42,813 nt of DNA. Source: Micractinium sp. NFX-FRZ (Eukaryota > Chlorophyta > Trebouxiophyceae > Chlorellales > Chlorellaceae). The DNA is taken from positions 1-42,813 of the forward strand of contig JAPTJF010000508.1 of NCBI GenBank assembly GCA_029339195.1, read 5' to 3'. The notes under the pieces were generated by a model. The model did no database searches, had not been told where the DNA came from, and saw only the letters and a list, made by a program, of their open reading frames with translations. Within the stretch, counting starts at the first letter, position 1; every line of letters begins with the position of its first letter. The position numbers were made by a program, and so were the translations under genes. Positions 14,566 through 26,550 of this stretch are shown here, piece by piece.

Positions 14566-15278
14566 ATGACAGCGGCTGGGTTAGTGGCGTTTGGCACCCT
14601 CTCACGGCTCTTCGCGGCGCACGAGCCTACTGCGGAGAGAAGGGAAAGGCGCGAGCCTCAGGTTGGTGCCACTGCGCGCGGGCCCAGCCGCCGGTTCCTG
14701 TTCCCGCCGCTACGGCAGGCGCGGCGCCGCCGACGCGTCACTGTGCGCGCAGCGGCATCAGTTTCCTCACAGCCCGTGCTGCTGGTCTCCCTTCCCCTTC
14801 CTCCCCTCAGGGCACCGCGCTGCTGGCTGCTGCCAGCCAGGGCAATTACACCCAAGTGGTGACCCTGCTACGGCTGGGAGCAGACGTCAACACCAAGCAG
14901 AGCGGCGTGAATGCGCGCCCCCTGCACTGCGCAGCCGCCGGCGGGCACGTGGGCGTGGTGCAGGCCCTCGCTCAGTCGCACGCCAAGCTGGATGCGCGCG
15001 ACCGGGAGGACGCCCGGCCCCTGCACTGGGCCGCCCGGGCGGGCCACGTCCACGTCATCCGCGCGCTGCTGGCGGCGGGGGCGCGCATCGACTGTACGAC
15101 GACCTCCGGCGACACACCGCTGCACTGGGCCGCCCGCCACGGCATGGTGGCTGCCGCGGTGGCGCTGGTGCAGGTGGGAGCCTCGCTGGAAGCCAAGAAC
15201 AGGGCAGGCAAGATGCCGCTTGACCTGGCAGCGCCCGAGGTCCGCCAGGCGATGCTGCGCGCGCCGCTCTTCATCTAG
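14566..15278 (+). CDS. Small ankyrin-repeat protein
   Basis: Two exons: 14566-14661 and 14811-15278 (GT-AG), 187 residues. The second exon alone encodes about four ankyrin repeats: TALLAAASQGNYTQVVTLL, RPLHCAAAGGHVGVVQAL, RPLHWAARAGHVHVIRALL and TPLHWAARHGMVAAAVAL, each with the TPLHxAA or closely related turn. The C-terminus reads LDLAAPEVRQAM and then stops. Ankyrin stacks bind other proteins; nothing else is attached, so the role is unknown. Exon 1 (MTAAGLVAFGTLSRLFAAHE start) is weaker: chosen because it has an ATG, a CAG/GTTGG donor and the right phase to join GGC ACC GCG at 14811. A transcript could show a different first exon. It has a GC-rich, prokaryote-free context with no sign of transfer. 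Confidence 0.8.
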
Positions 15279-16320
15279 GGCCGCACACACCGGGGAGCAC
15301 AGAGCATGCTGCCACTACACACCTGCCTGCTTTTGACACCTTACTAAGGCCACAGTATGGCCAGACCCAAGACCGCAGACCCAACGCTCCTACTACACCC
15401 AAGACTGCCGACTATCGTCACTGACGACACACACTACCTGTCTCCCTCCTCCCCTTCAAGCAGCCTGCCATCACTTCAGCGCTTCACCCCCCGCCCATTT
15501 TCCACCCCCCCTACGCCCCCTTTCCTAGCCCCACTCTCATCTTTGTCCCCTCCCCCCTCCCCTCCCATGTCACGTGCCCCCTGCCCCCTTGCTTTTCTTC
15601 TGTACTCTCGGCTCCTTACGCTCCTCTCAGCCGCGCTGACACGCGTGCCTGCTGACCCTTAACTTTCCTGGACTTGAATTTGAGCGTCACGCTTGCGTTC
15701 CCACACTGAGGCCTGTCCTCAAGTCTGAACCCACCCCCTTGGCACGTGCAGTTCACGTGCCTGGCCCCCTCCTCCTTCCATCTAATGGGATGATCTCCAC
15801 CCCACTGCTCACTGCCCTTCCTCCACCTTTTCCAACCATTCATCTTGGGATGGCATGTTGCCATACACACACACACATATACACCTGGGTCATACCGGAG
15901 TCTTGCTTGCCCGCCTGCCAGAACCATGCATTTGTGTGCTCGCTGCCATGCGGCCCCACCCTCCCCGGCTGCGCGCGATGCGCTGCTGCAGGAGTGGCCC
16001 CCGTGGCCCACATTCATGACACCCTTCCAATCATCGTACGCATTGCCCCTGTTCAGGACTCAAGTCTATGTAAACTGCTGGCAGCATGGCACGCAGGCGT
16101 GTGTGGCAGGCCGGCAAGGGAGCGGGCGAGTCAGGTGCTGGTGCCAGGGCGGGAGGACGCAGTGGTGCTTGGCAGTGTGTGTGCAGTTTTATGAACTGCA
16201 TCGAGCGAGTGCGCATTGTATGTCAGCACTTCAGCTACGGAGTCCAGAGGGAGGCATGAGCCTGCCCTTGCCAGCACTGGTTGATGAGCGCAGCGCCGCC
16301 ACGCCGGCGGCCGGGTGAAG
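15279..16320 (+). other. Long spacer: ankyrin 3' UTR and SET-gene upstream region
   Basis: 1042 bases with lower GC and long pyrimidine-rich stretches (15430-15620 on the plus strand is almost all C and T). TGTAA occurs at 16069-16073. Open frames exist but are Cys/His/Pro-rich without recognisable domains, so I regard them as chance. A CA dinucleotide run (ACACACACACA) is at about 15866-15876. Confidence 0.45.
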
Positions 16321-17535
16321 ATGACCCCATCGTCGGGCGCACCAACGTTCATTCTGCTCGCGCCTTGCTTTTCTGGCTGGTTGCGTCTCTCTGCAACCCC
16401 GGCACTCACCCTACGCAACACGCGACGGCACTCAAACCCCATGCCTCCCAGAGCGCTCGCCGGCGCGCAACACACGAAGGTTACACAGAATCAACCATCT
16501 GGATTTGAGTGGTGCGAAGAGATGACGCCAGACGACACCGTGCCAGACCAGGCGGGCTGCCGCTGCACCGCCGGCGGCTGCCAGCGCGGAGCCTGCCCTT
16601 GTGCCACCCAGCAGCTGACACCCGATGACAGGGGACGCCTGCTGGTGGCCCCTACCACCAGGCAGGATGACCTGGAGCTCACAGAGTGCGGGCCCAGCTG
16701 CAGCTGCTTCGGCGCATGCGGCTCATGCAGCTTCAGCGGCGCAAGCGCGGCCAACGATGCGCGCGTCAGCTTGCGGCAGCGCGCCGGCAAGGGGTGGTGT
16801 GCTTTTGCGGACGAGCCGCTTCCTGCAGGCATGCTGCTGACCCACTATGCCGGCGAATACGTAAGCAATGCAGAGGCAGACCGCCGGCTGGCAGAATATG
16901 ATGCGGCAGGCGAGGGACACGCGCTGCTGGTGAGACCCTGGGCCCACGTCTATATGCGTACCCCCGCCCTGTGGGTGCTGCAGCTCACCGGGGCTTTCTG
17001 AGCCTGAGCCTCAGGGAGCCCCAATGCATCCTGGTCCTGTCACCTGACCCTTCTTCCTGCTGCTGCAGGTGCTCCGTGAGTGGCTGCCGTCGGGCACGGC
17101 TGTGTTGCGCATCAATATCGATGCCACTCGGCAGGGCAACCTGTCTCGTTTCCTCAACCACTCCTGTAACGGCGGCAACCTCCGGCTGGTACTGGGCAGG
17201 TGGGTGCTTGTTGATGTATTGCTCCTGTCCTGTGCTGCTCCCACTTGAGCCAACACATGCAATGCATGCACCGCGTTGCGCGTTGCGTTGCGCTGGCGCC
17301 GTCACCTGCACACCCTGCACCGCCGCCAGCCCCCGCAACCCCCGCCCGCTCTTCGCATTCATCTGACTGCAGGCGCACTGGGTCCCTGCTCCCGCGTGTT
17401 GTGTTCATCACCAGCCGGGCTGTGCAGCCAGGGGAGGAGCTCACTTGGAGTTATGGGGAGCCAAACTGTGGGCCCGCCGGGCGGCCCTGCCATTGCAGCA
17501 CCGCTGCCTGCCAGGGCTTCATGCCGCATGAATGA
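16321..17535 (+). CDS. SET-domain protein-lysine methyltransferase (pre-SET, SET, post-SET)
   Basis: Three exons: 16321-16929, 17069-17199, 17373-17535; GT-AG; 300 residues. A Cys-rich pre-SET zinc cluster begins near residue 80 (GCRCTAGGC, then CPC and ECGPSCSCFGACGSC). The SET domain starts near 145 with GKGWCAFADEPLPAG and LLTHYAGEYV, and contains the AdoMet/active-site motif FLNHSC (residues 231-236) and EELTWSYG with Tyr274. The C-terminus is a post-SET zinc motif, CHCSTAAC, residues 286-293. All three parts are the hallmark of SUV39/SETMAR-type histone methyltransferases, so H3K9-type activity is likely but inferred; no chromodomain, SRA or other reader is present. ATG 16321 is the first in frame; Met41 or Met68 would also leave the catalytic region intact. 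It ends 234 bases before the SHPRH-like gene on the same strand. Confidence 0.88.
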
Positions 17536-17769
17536 CTGCTGTTGACCTGGCTGTAACTTCAGGTCACTGCACCTCTGCTACACTTCCAGGTGCACCTGCC
17601 CAGGCGGTCGGGCAGCTGACACTGGCCCAAAGCCCTGCGCCTGTTTGCCGCCGGCGCGTCGCGCGCAGCAGCGGCGGTGGGCATTGCCCAGGGCAAGTCC
17701 AGCGATGCGCCTTCTGCTGCATTCCCGATTTGTGGGTTAGTTTGTTCAGCGTGCTGTGGCTATGCAGCC
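17536..17769 (+). promoter_or_regulatory. Short spacer between SET gene and SHPRH-like gene
   Basis: 234 bases. TGTAA lies at 17552-17556, only 17 bases after the SET stop, so the SET transcript probably ends almost at once and the remaining roughly 200 bases hold the promoter and 5' UTR of the next gene. No TATA box seen. Confidence 0.45.
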
Positions 17770-20755
17770 ATGGCCGCACGGCAGCTGGTGGACGTCTTGG
17801 CCTGCTCTGAGCTCAGGGCCCGGGAGCTCCTGGAAGAGGCGGGTGGCGACCTAGAGACAGCGATTTGCTTGGGCCTGGCGAACCCTGGTGCCCGCAGCGC
17901 GCCGCAAACACCAAGGTGCTGCCCATTGATCGAGGCTGGCATGTGGTGCTGTAGGGTGCTAGGAAGCGGCCGTGCGCCCTTGTGAACCCTGAAGAGGGAT
18001 GGCAGGTGACGCCGCTGCACGAGATCCCACACAGCGGGGCCAGGCGCCCCTCTCACCTGCCGCCAGCCCTCTGCTGCCGCCGCCAGCCACCGCCGCTTAC
18101 CACGGCGTCTCCCTCTTACGCCATCGTCCCCCTGTCTGCCCTCCCTTGCTCTGCAGGACCCAGCTGTGCACGCTGCTGGGTGGCGATGTGACGCGCCAGC
18201 AGGCAGGCCAGCTGCTGCAGCGTGCCGGCGGCAGCGTTGCATCGGCCGCCGACTTGTATTTTGAGAACCCGGCAGCGGCAGGCCCTCCCGGCGGGCGGTC
18301 GGGCGGCGCCGCAGGTGGCGGGCGCGGCCGGGGGGGCGGCAGCAGGGATACCATCACCATCAGCGACAGCACCAGGTGGGCACAGTGCGGAGCTGTTGCG
18401 GTTCGGGAGGGTTTGTCGCCGCCATCCCATGCTGTTGCATTCCCGCTCTGCTGCCGCGTGCGTGGCCGCCCGTGGCACGTGCCCTGCCCGGCCCTGATCC
18501 GTGAACGCTTCGAGCTGTTGCAGCGAAGAGGATGAGGAGGAGGAGGAGGAGGAGGAGGAGGAGGAGCAACAAGTGACCCGCCGGCACAGCCGCGGCCGCC
18601 GGCAGTCCGCGGGCAGGGGCAGGGGCAGGGGCACAGCAGTCAGTCGCGCGCCGCGTGCAGCCGCCCCCGCAGGGGCATCTGCTGGTAGGGCAGCCGCTGC
18701 GGCTGGCGCTTCGTCTGGTGGGGGGCGGCACGGCCTGGTGCGCAGCCCGCAGCGGGGGCGTGGCGTGGCGCCCACGGGCCTGGGCAGCTCTGGTGGGCCC
18801 CTGGGCGGCCCCTTTGGCCTGCTGGCCTCCCTGCTGAGAGGCAGCGTGTTTGCTCATGATGATGATGACGAGGACAGCTCAGACGGCATGAGCGAGTACA
18901 CCCTGGGGGGCAGCAGCAGCGAGGAGGAGGAGGCGGAGGCGGAGGCGCCAGGTGCGGCGGAGCCCGGGGGGGCAAGCGGCGGGGTGCGCTTCGCAGCTGC
19001 CATGCTGTGCGGGGCGTGCGCTGTGGTCATGTGCTGGCCGCCACGTTATGTCACACACCCACCTGCATGCGCTACACTGCAGCTGCTGCTTTTGTAGGCT
19101 GTCAGGGACTATATGCATCCTCATTCAACTCACCCTTTGCCTTCCGCTTGCTAAGATGTGGCGCCCCTCACCGTACACCCTGTATCTTTGACAGCAACCA
19201 ATGCTGGCGACTTGCCCCTTCCATCCCCCCCTGCAGCCTCACCCCGGCTGGCACCCAAGCTCACGGAAGCGATGCCCGAGCTGAGCGACGCAGCAGCAGG
19301 CTGGGCGCAGCGGCGCGCGCTGCAGCAGCTGCCGGGCGCCGGCGCCAGCGAGGCAGCCTCAGCGGCGGCAGCAGCGGCGGCCGCAGACGCTCCGCCCCCG
19401 GCCCTGCCAGCCGACACGCTGCCGCTGGCTGAGCTCCGTAATAGAGACGGCCAGCTGTTCAGCGAGCGGCAGGACGAGGTGCCGGCGGTGGTGCGGCCGC
19501 GGCAGCCGCTGCGCCTGCCAATGCTGCTGGGGCGAGTGGAGTTGCCGCTTGCCACGCTGGATGAAGCAGCGCTGCAGACGCTGCAGGTGGGTCCCTGAAT
19601 TGTGCACTTGCTCGCCGTAGGCGCATCAGTTGTGCCGCCTGTTGAGCACACATGAGAGCCGACATGAGGTACAATCAGTAACGTTGCAGCGGGCCCATTC
19701 CACCTGTTGCGTCCGTGCAGGGCAGCAAGAGCCACTGGTCGGCGCTGCAGTGGGGCGGCAAGAGCAAGCTGTTCCACAACTACGTGGTGAGCTGGCGCTG
19801 CCCAAGCTGGCATGGTGACAGCTGGCCATGTTGTGCTGCTGCTGCTCTGCTCCCGCCAAGCATGCCCATCCATCCAGCAGCCGTGCGCTGCGCCAGCTGC
19901 CCGCTGTATTTGCAAGTCTTGCCAATCCACCACCCACCCACAAGCCGTGTTTGCCTGTGTGCCCATGCGGCCCCAGGCGTGCCTGCCCGCCCGACTGCCG
20001 TGGCCACCTGCACAGCAATTGCCGTTCCCTGCTGCGGCTGCAGCACCGCTCCCTGCCCGGCAGTGCTCCTCCGCACCCCAGCGCCGGCAGCCTGGCTTCC
20101 CCAGCACACATCCGTTTTGACGCATCCCCCTCCCCCTGCCATGCCTGCAGGGCCCCTCCCCTTACCGGGGCTGGACCGGGCAGGTGCTCTCCCTGGCGCT
20201 GTCCGATCTTGCCGGCATCGGCGTTCTGCCCGCCCAGCTGGAGGCGCAGGCGCGGCTGGCGCTGTACGGGCGCAACGAGCGCAGCGAGCAGGCGGTGGCG
20301 ACGGTGCGGGAGGAGCGCACTTGGGTGTCAGGTGGGCGGGCCGGGGGGCCAGGGGGGCGAGTGTGGATGGGTGAGCAGGCAGACGAGGTTAACATGGGGG
20401 CAGCGTGTACATGGGTCGAGGTACATGCATGGGCGGAATGGTGTCGCGGTTTGCAACCTGGTTGCCAGGGGTTTGAGCAGCAGTTTGACCGCACAAGCAG
20501 TGGGCCCTTGGAGATGGCGGTGGACGTGAAAGGCTGCCAGAACTTCCTTACCTGCAGAGCTGCATGCATCGTTGCTGCTGCCGGTCACGCTTCAGCCCAG
20601 TGTCCGCTCAGCTTCACAGCTGCACGTGTTTGCCCCTGTCAACGTCTGGTATCCCCCCCTGCAGAGCTGCTGCACTCGCTGTGGGTGCTGGAGGCTGCAG
20701 GGATTGCGGATGTGCGCATCCGGCTGGTGGCACAGGGGGCAGGCCAGGCAGCAGC

Positions 20756-20798
<43 letters not shown>

Positions 20799-23700
20799 GC
20801 TGCCTCACCCAGCCCCGCCCCTGAGCCGGCGGACGAGGCAGCCGCGGGGGCTGGGGGCGGCGGCAGGGGCTCGCGGGGGCGCAGCAAGAGCAAGAGCCGC
20901 GACGCCTCCCAACCCGGCACCTCAGCAGCGGCAGCGGCAGGTGCCAAGCGTGGCCCCTCTCGCGGCGCCAGGGCGGCCGTCCCCCCACCTGCTCAGCAGC
21001 AGCCCGGCGCAGACCAGGCTGGCCCTAGCGGCAGCGGTCGCAGGAAGGGCAAGGGCAAGGGCAAGGGCAAGGGGAAGGGCAAGAGCGGCACTCCCGAGGC
21101 TGGCGATGCAGCGGCAGCAGCGGCCGCGGCGGTACCGCAGCCAGCAGAGGGTGTACTGCCCAATGCTGTACTGCTGGAGGTGTACCTCACCGACCTGCTG
21201 AAGCATCAGCTGTGGTGGGATGAGGAGCATGGCGACCTGTCGGAACAGATGGACGCTGGCAAGAAAGGCAAGGGCACCGGGAAGAAGAAGAGCGGCAGCG
21301 GCGTGCAGGTGGGTCGGGGAGACGGGCTGGCCGGTGGGCGGGGGGCGCTGGGTGGCCGACGGGGTGAGGATGGGGGTTGGCTGACAGCAGCGTGGTGGTG
21401 CAACACCTTCAGGCTCCCGTCTTGCCACTGCTTCTCCGGCCTGCTGCAACTGCTGCTTTGGACATGATGCATGGCCAAGGGGGCACCCTTCCTCACCAAT
21501 CCTGTCCCTGCCCGCATGCTGCACACTTACAGCAACCTCCTCTACTCTCCTCTCCTCTCCCCTCCCCGCCCCGTCCGCCCCCCTGCTGCCCGCAGCGGTG
21601 GACCAAGTATGGCACCGCCCTGGGCAAGGTGGTGGCAGCGCTGCTGCAGCACGGCTCCGGGCTGGGCCTGGGGCCTGATGCCGACGGCCTGCTGAACCTG
21701 GGAGACGTGCCGGCGGCGGAGTGGGCGCAGGTGGCGGGCGCGCCCAACCGGCGCGCGCTGTTTGACGTGCAGCGCCTGCTCGACTCGGGTGCGCAGGGCG
21801 GGCAGGGCATGTCTTTGTGGTGTGCACCCCTAGTGTGCAGCACCCCAGGGCTGGCAGCTGGGTGAGCCAATGTGCTGGCAAGCTGCTGTCACTCGGGCTA
21901 AATGCTGGCTTTGTCCCCGCACCAGTCGGGGGCCTCGCCTGTTTGACACCGGCCACTGCTCCCCCCGCTTCCCTGTGCCTGCAGTGGCCTACCGCCCGGC
22001 CCTGCCCCCCAGCCTCAAGGCCCCTAGCGGGCTGGCAGTCACCCCCAAGGGCTACCAGATGACGGGGCTGCAGTGGATGCTGAACCGGGAGGCCAAGGCA
22101 AGGCGGTGGTGGGGATTGGCGGGGCTGGGCATGAGGGACAGAGATCTCATGTGCGACATGCGCGCATGACGGCCGGCTTGCCTGATCTAGTCTAGTCTAG
22201 TCGTTGCAGCTTTTCACATCCCCAAGAGGATTCAACTTCAGGACGAACCATATCCTGAGAGGTTGACGAGGCTTGCCTGCTGTGCTAGCCGCCCAGCTCC
22301 CAGGCGCCCCCGGCGCTCCCCCAGCACTTGGGGCCAACACGTCACCATGCTCCGCCCCCGCCTCCTGCCTGCCCGCAGGGAGATGCGCTGGGCCGTGGCC
22401 AGCTGCACCTCCACCCCTCCTGGCTGCAGCTGCACACCGCCGACGGGCAGCTGCTCTACCTGCACCGCCTGCGCCCGCACGTCGCCTCCCCCAACTTCTA
22501 CCCTGCCCCCGTGGGCGGCACATGCGGCGGCTTCCTGTGAGCGGGGAGCAGAGGGAGGGAGGGAGGGAGGGAGGGGGGAGTTGGGAAGCGCTAGCTGCTG
22601 GTCCAGCTGCGGGAGAGCTGCTGGCTGCGCCTGCATGGTGGTGCGTGCCAGCTGGCAGCACATGGGGGGCCTGCCCCCTCAGCACCGGCCATTGTTTTGC
22701 GCAGTTGAGCTCACTCCTTCCTGCTCCCCTCCCTCTCCATGTTCGGATTGCCAGGGTGGATGAGATGGGGCTCGGCAAGACGCTGCAGGTGAAGCAATTG
22801 GCACACAGCGGGGCGCCAGGGAGAGCGCATTGGCAGGCTCACTGCCAGTCAAATGCCAGCCACGCTGCGCCTCATGCCGCTGTCCCCCCGCACGCCTTCT
22901 GGCAGCAACTTTCCCTAACTCTCTGCTGCCGCACGGCAGCGCAACCCCTGCTGCCTCCGGGCCCTCAATTCCTGGCACCGCCCCCTGCATTTACACCTCC
23001 GCCCCTTCCACGCCCCGCCGCTGCCTCCCGCAGACGCTCATGCTGGTGCTGTCCAACCCGGCCCCCAAGGGGTGGGCGGTGCAGAGGCTGGAGGGGCTGA
23101 CGGTGTCTGAGGACACGGAGCCAGTGCCCATAAAGTGCAGCCTGATTGTGGTGCCCGCCAACCTTCTGGGACAGGTGGGGCTGGGCACGCTGTGGTCTGC
23201 TGTGGTCTGCTACGTGTGCGGGGGGTGAGCACTGGGTCTACCTGCCACCCTGCCTGCCCACCCCGCCTGACCCACCAACCTGGGTAGCCTCACCTGCCTG
23301 CCTGCCCACCCTGCCTGTCCTGCTGCTCACTGCGCCCACCGCCACCCCTGCCCACCAACCAACTGCCTGCAGTGGAGCGAGGAGATTGAGCGGCACGTGG
23401 AGCCGGGGCGCCTGAAGTGGTGCCGCTACCTGCCGCCCGGGGCTGCCGCCTCTGCTGAGATACTGGCCATCGAGGCTGGCGCTGCAGACGCTGCGGCAGG
23501 CCAGCCGCAGCGGCGCAGCCGGCGGGTGGCAGAGGCGGGGCACATGGTGGGTAGGGAGGGTGGCGGGCGGCACGGCGCTGCGATGCGCTGTGCTGTGCAG
23601 TGCTGTGCCGTGCATGCTGTCCCCATGCAGCCGTGGCACTTTCTTGCCTTTGCATATCATCACTCTGCACGTGCACCTGCCTCTCGACGCCCACGTGTCC

Positions 23701-26420
23701 TCGGCACGTGACACGCCTTGGCCCCGCCTTCTTGTCTCCCGCCCACTCAACCCACCCCCCTGATCCCCACACACACTCAGGTGGACCTTTCGCACGGCGC
23801 CCCAGTGCGCCCCGTGATGTGCCTGTCCCACGACGGCAGCCGGTTGCCCATTGAGCAGGCGGATGTGGTGCTCATGTCTTATGAGCAGCTGCGGGACCAG
23901 CTGGCGTCGGGCAACCACAGCAGCCTGCTGCACCAGTTTGGCTTCTGGCGGTGAGGCGGGTGGGCGCGGCGGGCGGGGCAGGCGGGCAGGGCGGGGCAGA
24001 TGTGCGTATGTCGCCGAGCGCAGAGCAGCAGCAAGGGCCTTCCCGTGCCGTCCCCTGCCTCCTCTTCGCTGCTCTGCTTGGATTCATTTTTTCTTTTGTT
24101 TCTTTGCAAGAAGAGTGGCGCTGGAGGAGGCCCGGCGTGTTGCCAGTTCCTCCTCACCTCTTCTCTTCAGTGTCCCCCGCCCTGGCTGCAGCATCGTGCT
24201 GGACGCGTCTCCCTCTCCTCTTCACATCCTCCTCACTGTGCCCGCCCTACCTCTGCAGCGTGGTGCTGGATGAGGCCCAGCTGGTGGCCAACTCCTCCAG
24301 CGTGGCGGCAGTCATGGCCTCCTCCCTGTGGCGCCGGCACGCCTGGGTGGTCACCGGCACCCCCGTGTCGTCGCGCCTGGACGAAATCAAGGGTGGGTGC
24401 AAGCGGGGCAGGGTAGGGCAGGGCGGGGCAGAGAGAGCCAGGAGTGTGCGGCTGGAAGCGGGGTTTGGGCGGCATGGAGCTGCCCCCGCCCATCCACTGC
24501 CTTCTCCCCTTAACACCTCAACGGCTGTCAGGCCCATGCCCCCTTCCACCCCTCCCCACCCCTCCCCACCCCTCACTTCTACTTGCACCCCCCAGGCCTC
24601 ACCGAGTTCCTGGCCTACGAGCCCTTCTACCACAGCCCCGTGTGGCGCGGCCTGCTGCAGAACCAGTACGAGGCGCAGGGCGTGGGGGGCCTCCTCTCCC
24701 TGCGCTCCCTCCTGCGCGGCGTCATGCTGCGCCGCTCCAAGGCGGACGTCGGTGAGCGGGTGCACGGGCGGGGTGGAAAGCACGGGCAGGGCCTTGTGGG
24801 CAGGGGAGGAGGCAACGAGAGGGGTGCTGGCACTTGCCTGCAGCTGGATGGACACTTGTTGTTGGACGGGTCCAAAATTGCAGCATGCTGACGGCAAGTG
24901 AGGGTGGCACAGGGCCTTGGTTTGGGTGACCCAACCCCAGCCACCTAGCCGCCCAAATGCGCCATCCCTCCATCCGCCTTCCCTCTCACGCCCCCCCCGC
25001 CCCCCGCACGCCCGAGCAGCCCACGAGCTGGAGCTGCCCCCCTGCCTGCGGGAGGACCGCCCGGTCAAGCTGTCCTCCGTTGAGCGCCTGTGCTACGAGC
25101 AGTCCAAGCGCGCCTTTTGTGACGCGGCCTACCAGCTGCAGCAGCACCAAGGGGCGGCCCTGGCCACGGGGCGGGCGCGCACCAGCGGCAAGGCGGTGGG
25201 GCGTACGCTGGCGGCGTTCACGGCGCTGCGCCAGAGCTGCTGCCACCCGCAGGTGGGAACGGGGACTAGGGCGGGCTGACGTGTGTGGGCAGAGGGTGAG
25301 GTTCAAGGGTGAGGGTGGGGTGGGGTGTGTGGGCAGAGGGCGAGGTAGATGGTAGGACAAAGTGGGGGGCAGGTGCAGTGGGCACACCTGCTGCTCGTCT
25401 CCGCTCCGCTCCCTGCCCAAACCCAGCCCTGCCTGCGCCCCCACTGCATGTCTTCCCCTCCCTTGTGCCTCTTATGAACATGCCCCGTGGCTGTGTGCGC
25501 CCGTGCACGCTGCCTCGCAGATTGTGCGGCGCACTGAGGACCTGCTGGGCAAGGACCGGAAGAGCATGCGGGACATTATGGGGGCATTGGTCACCAAGGT
25601 GTGTGTGGGCTGGGGGCGGGGGCAGGGGCAGGGGGCTGGTGTGAGCTCGGGCGGTGGTTTTGGCTGTCCCTCGGGTGAAAGCACACGGTACCGAGGATGG
25701 CCACCCACTCAACTTGCTCGCCCCCCTGCTCAACCGCAGGCCTATGGCGAGTGGGACCAGGCGGCGCGGCGGCTGGTGGATGCGCGCCTCATCCTGGCAG
25801 CCGTGCAAAGCGGCGTGGGCAGCCACCCGGGTGAGGGGGTGGGAGGAATAGCGGGTGGGCATGGGCTCCGCAGCCAGCATTACTTTTCGGGCCCGCAAGC
25901 GGCACGTGGCCTGCCACTTGAATGACGCGCATGGCCCCACCTGCACTGGCCGGCCCGGCTGCATGGAGTCAGGTGGGCACCCACTGTCCTGCCGCTTTGC
26001 TGACCCTGTGCCCCTCCCGCTGTGCTGCGCTGTGCTGTGCTTTCCTTCGTGCCCCCTGCAGAGGAGTGCCTGCGCCCTCTGCTGGTCCTCATCCGCGCCA
26101 ACCAGGCGGCCGCTGGCAGCACCGACATCCGGCAGCAAGCCACGTCTGTGCGCAGCATGTATGCTGAGGTGGAGGGGCAAGAGGCGGCAGTGGCGGCGGC
26201 AGCAGCTGGAGGTGTCAACGGAGCCAGCGGCAGCGGTGCATGCGGCACCGGCGGCGCCGGCGCTGGCACCTCAGGGGCTGGCTCGGCGGCGGCGGCAGCC
26301 GGCGGAGGCCCCTTTGCTGCCGTCCAGCAGCAGCAGCAGGCCGCGGCGCCAGCTGCAGCGGGGGGTGACAAGGGGAAGGCCCCACTGGTTGACGGCGAGT
26401 CTCCAACGGCAGTGCAGCAG

Positions 26421-26453
<33 letters not shown>

Positions 26454-26517
26454 GGTCCTGTGCGGCAGTCGAGCCGGAAACGGTCTCGGAGCACTGGAGC
26501 CGAGGATATGCTAGGGG

Positions 26518-26550
<33 letters not shown>

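Noticed and set aside
15845..16318. Plus-strand frame of 157 codons upstream of the SET gene
   Set aside because: Cys/His/Pro-rich with no domain and no splice logic to the SET exons; it begins in a CA-repeat region. Treated as UTR/spacer.
22184..22203. CTAGT repeated about four times in an intron of the SHPRH-like gene, considered as an integration site
   Set aside because: Only a 5-base short tandem repeat with no flanking direct repeats or mobile-element genes.
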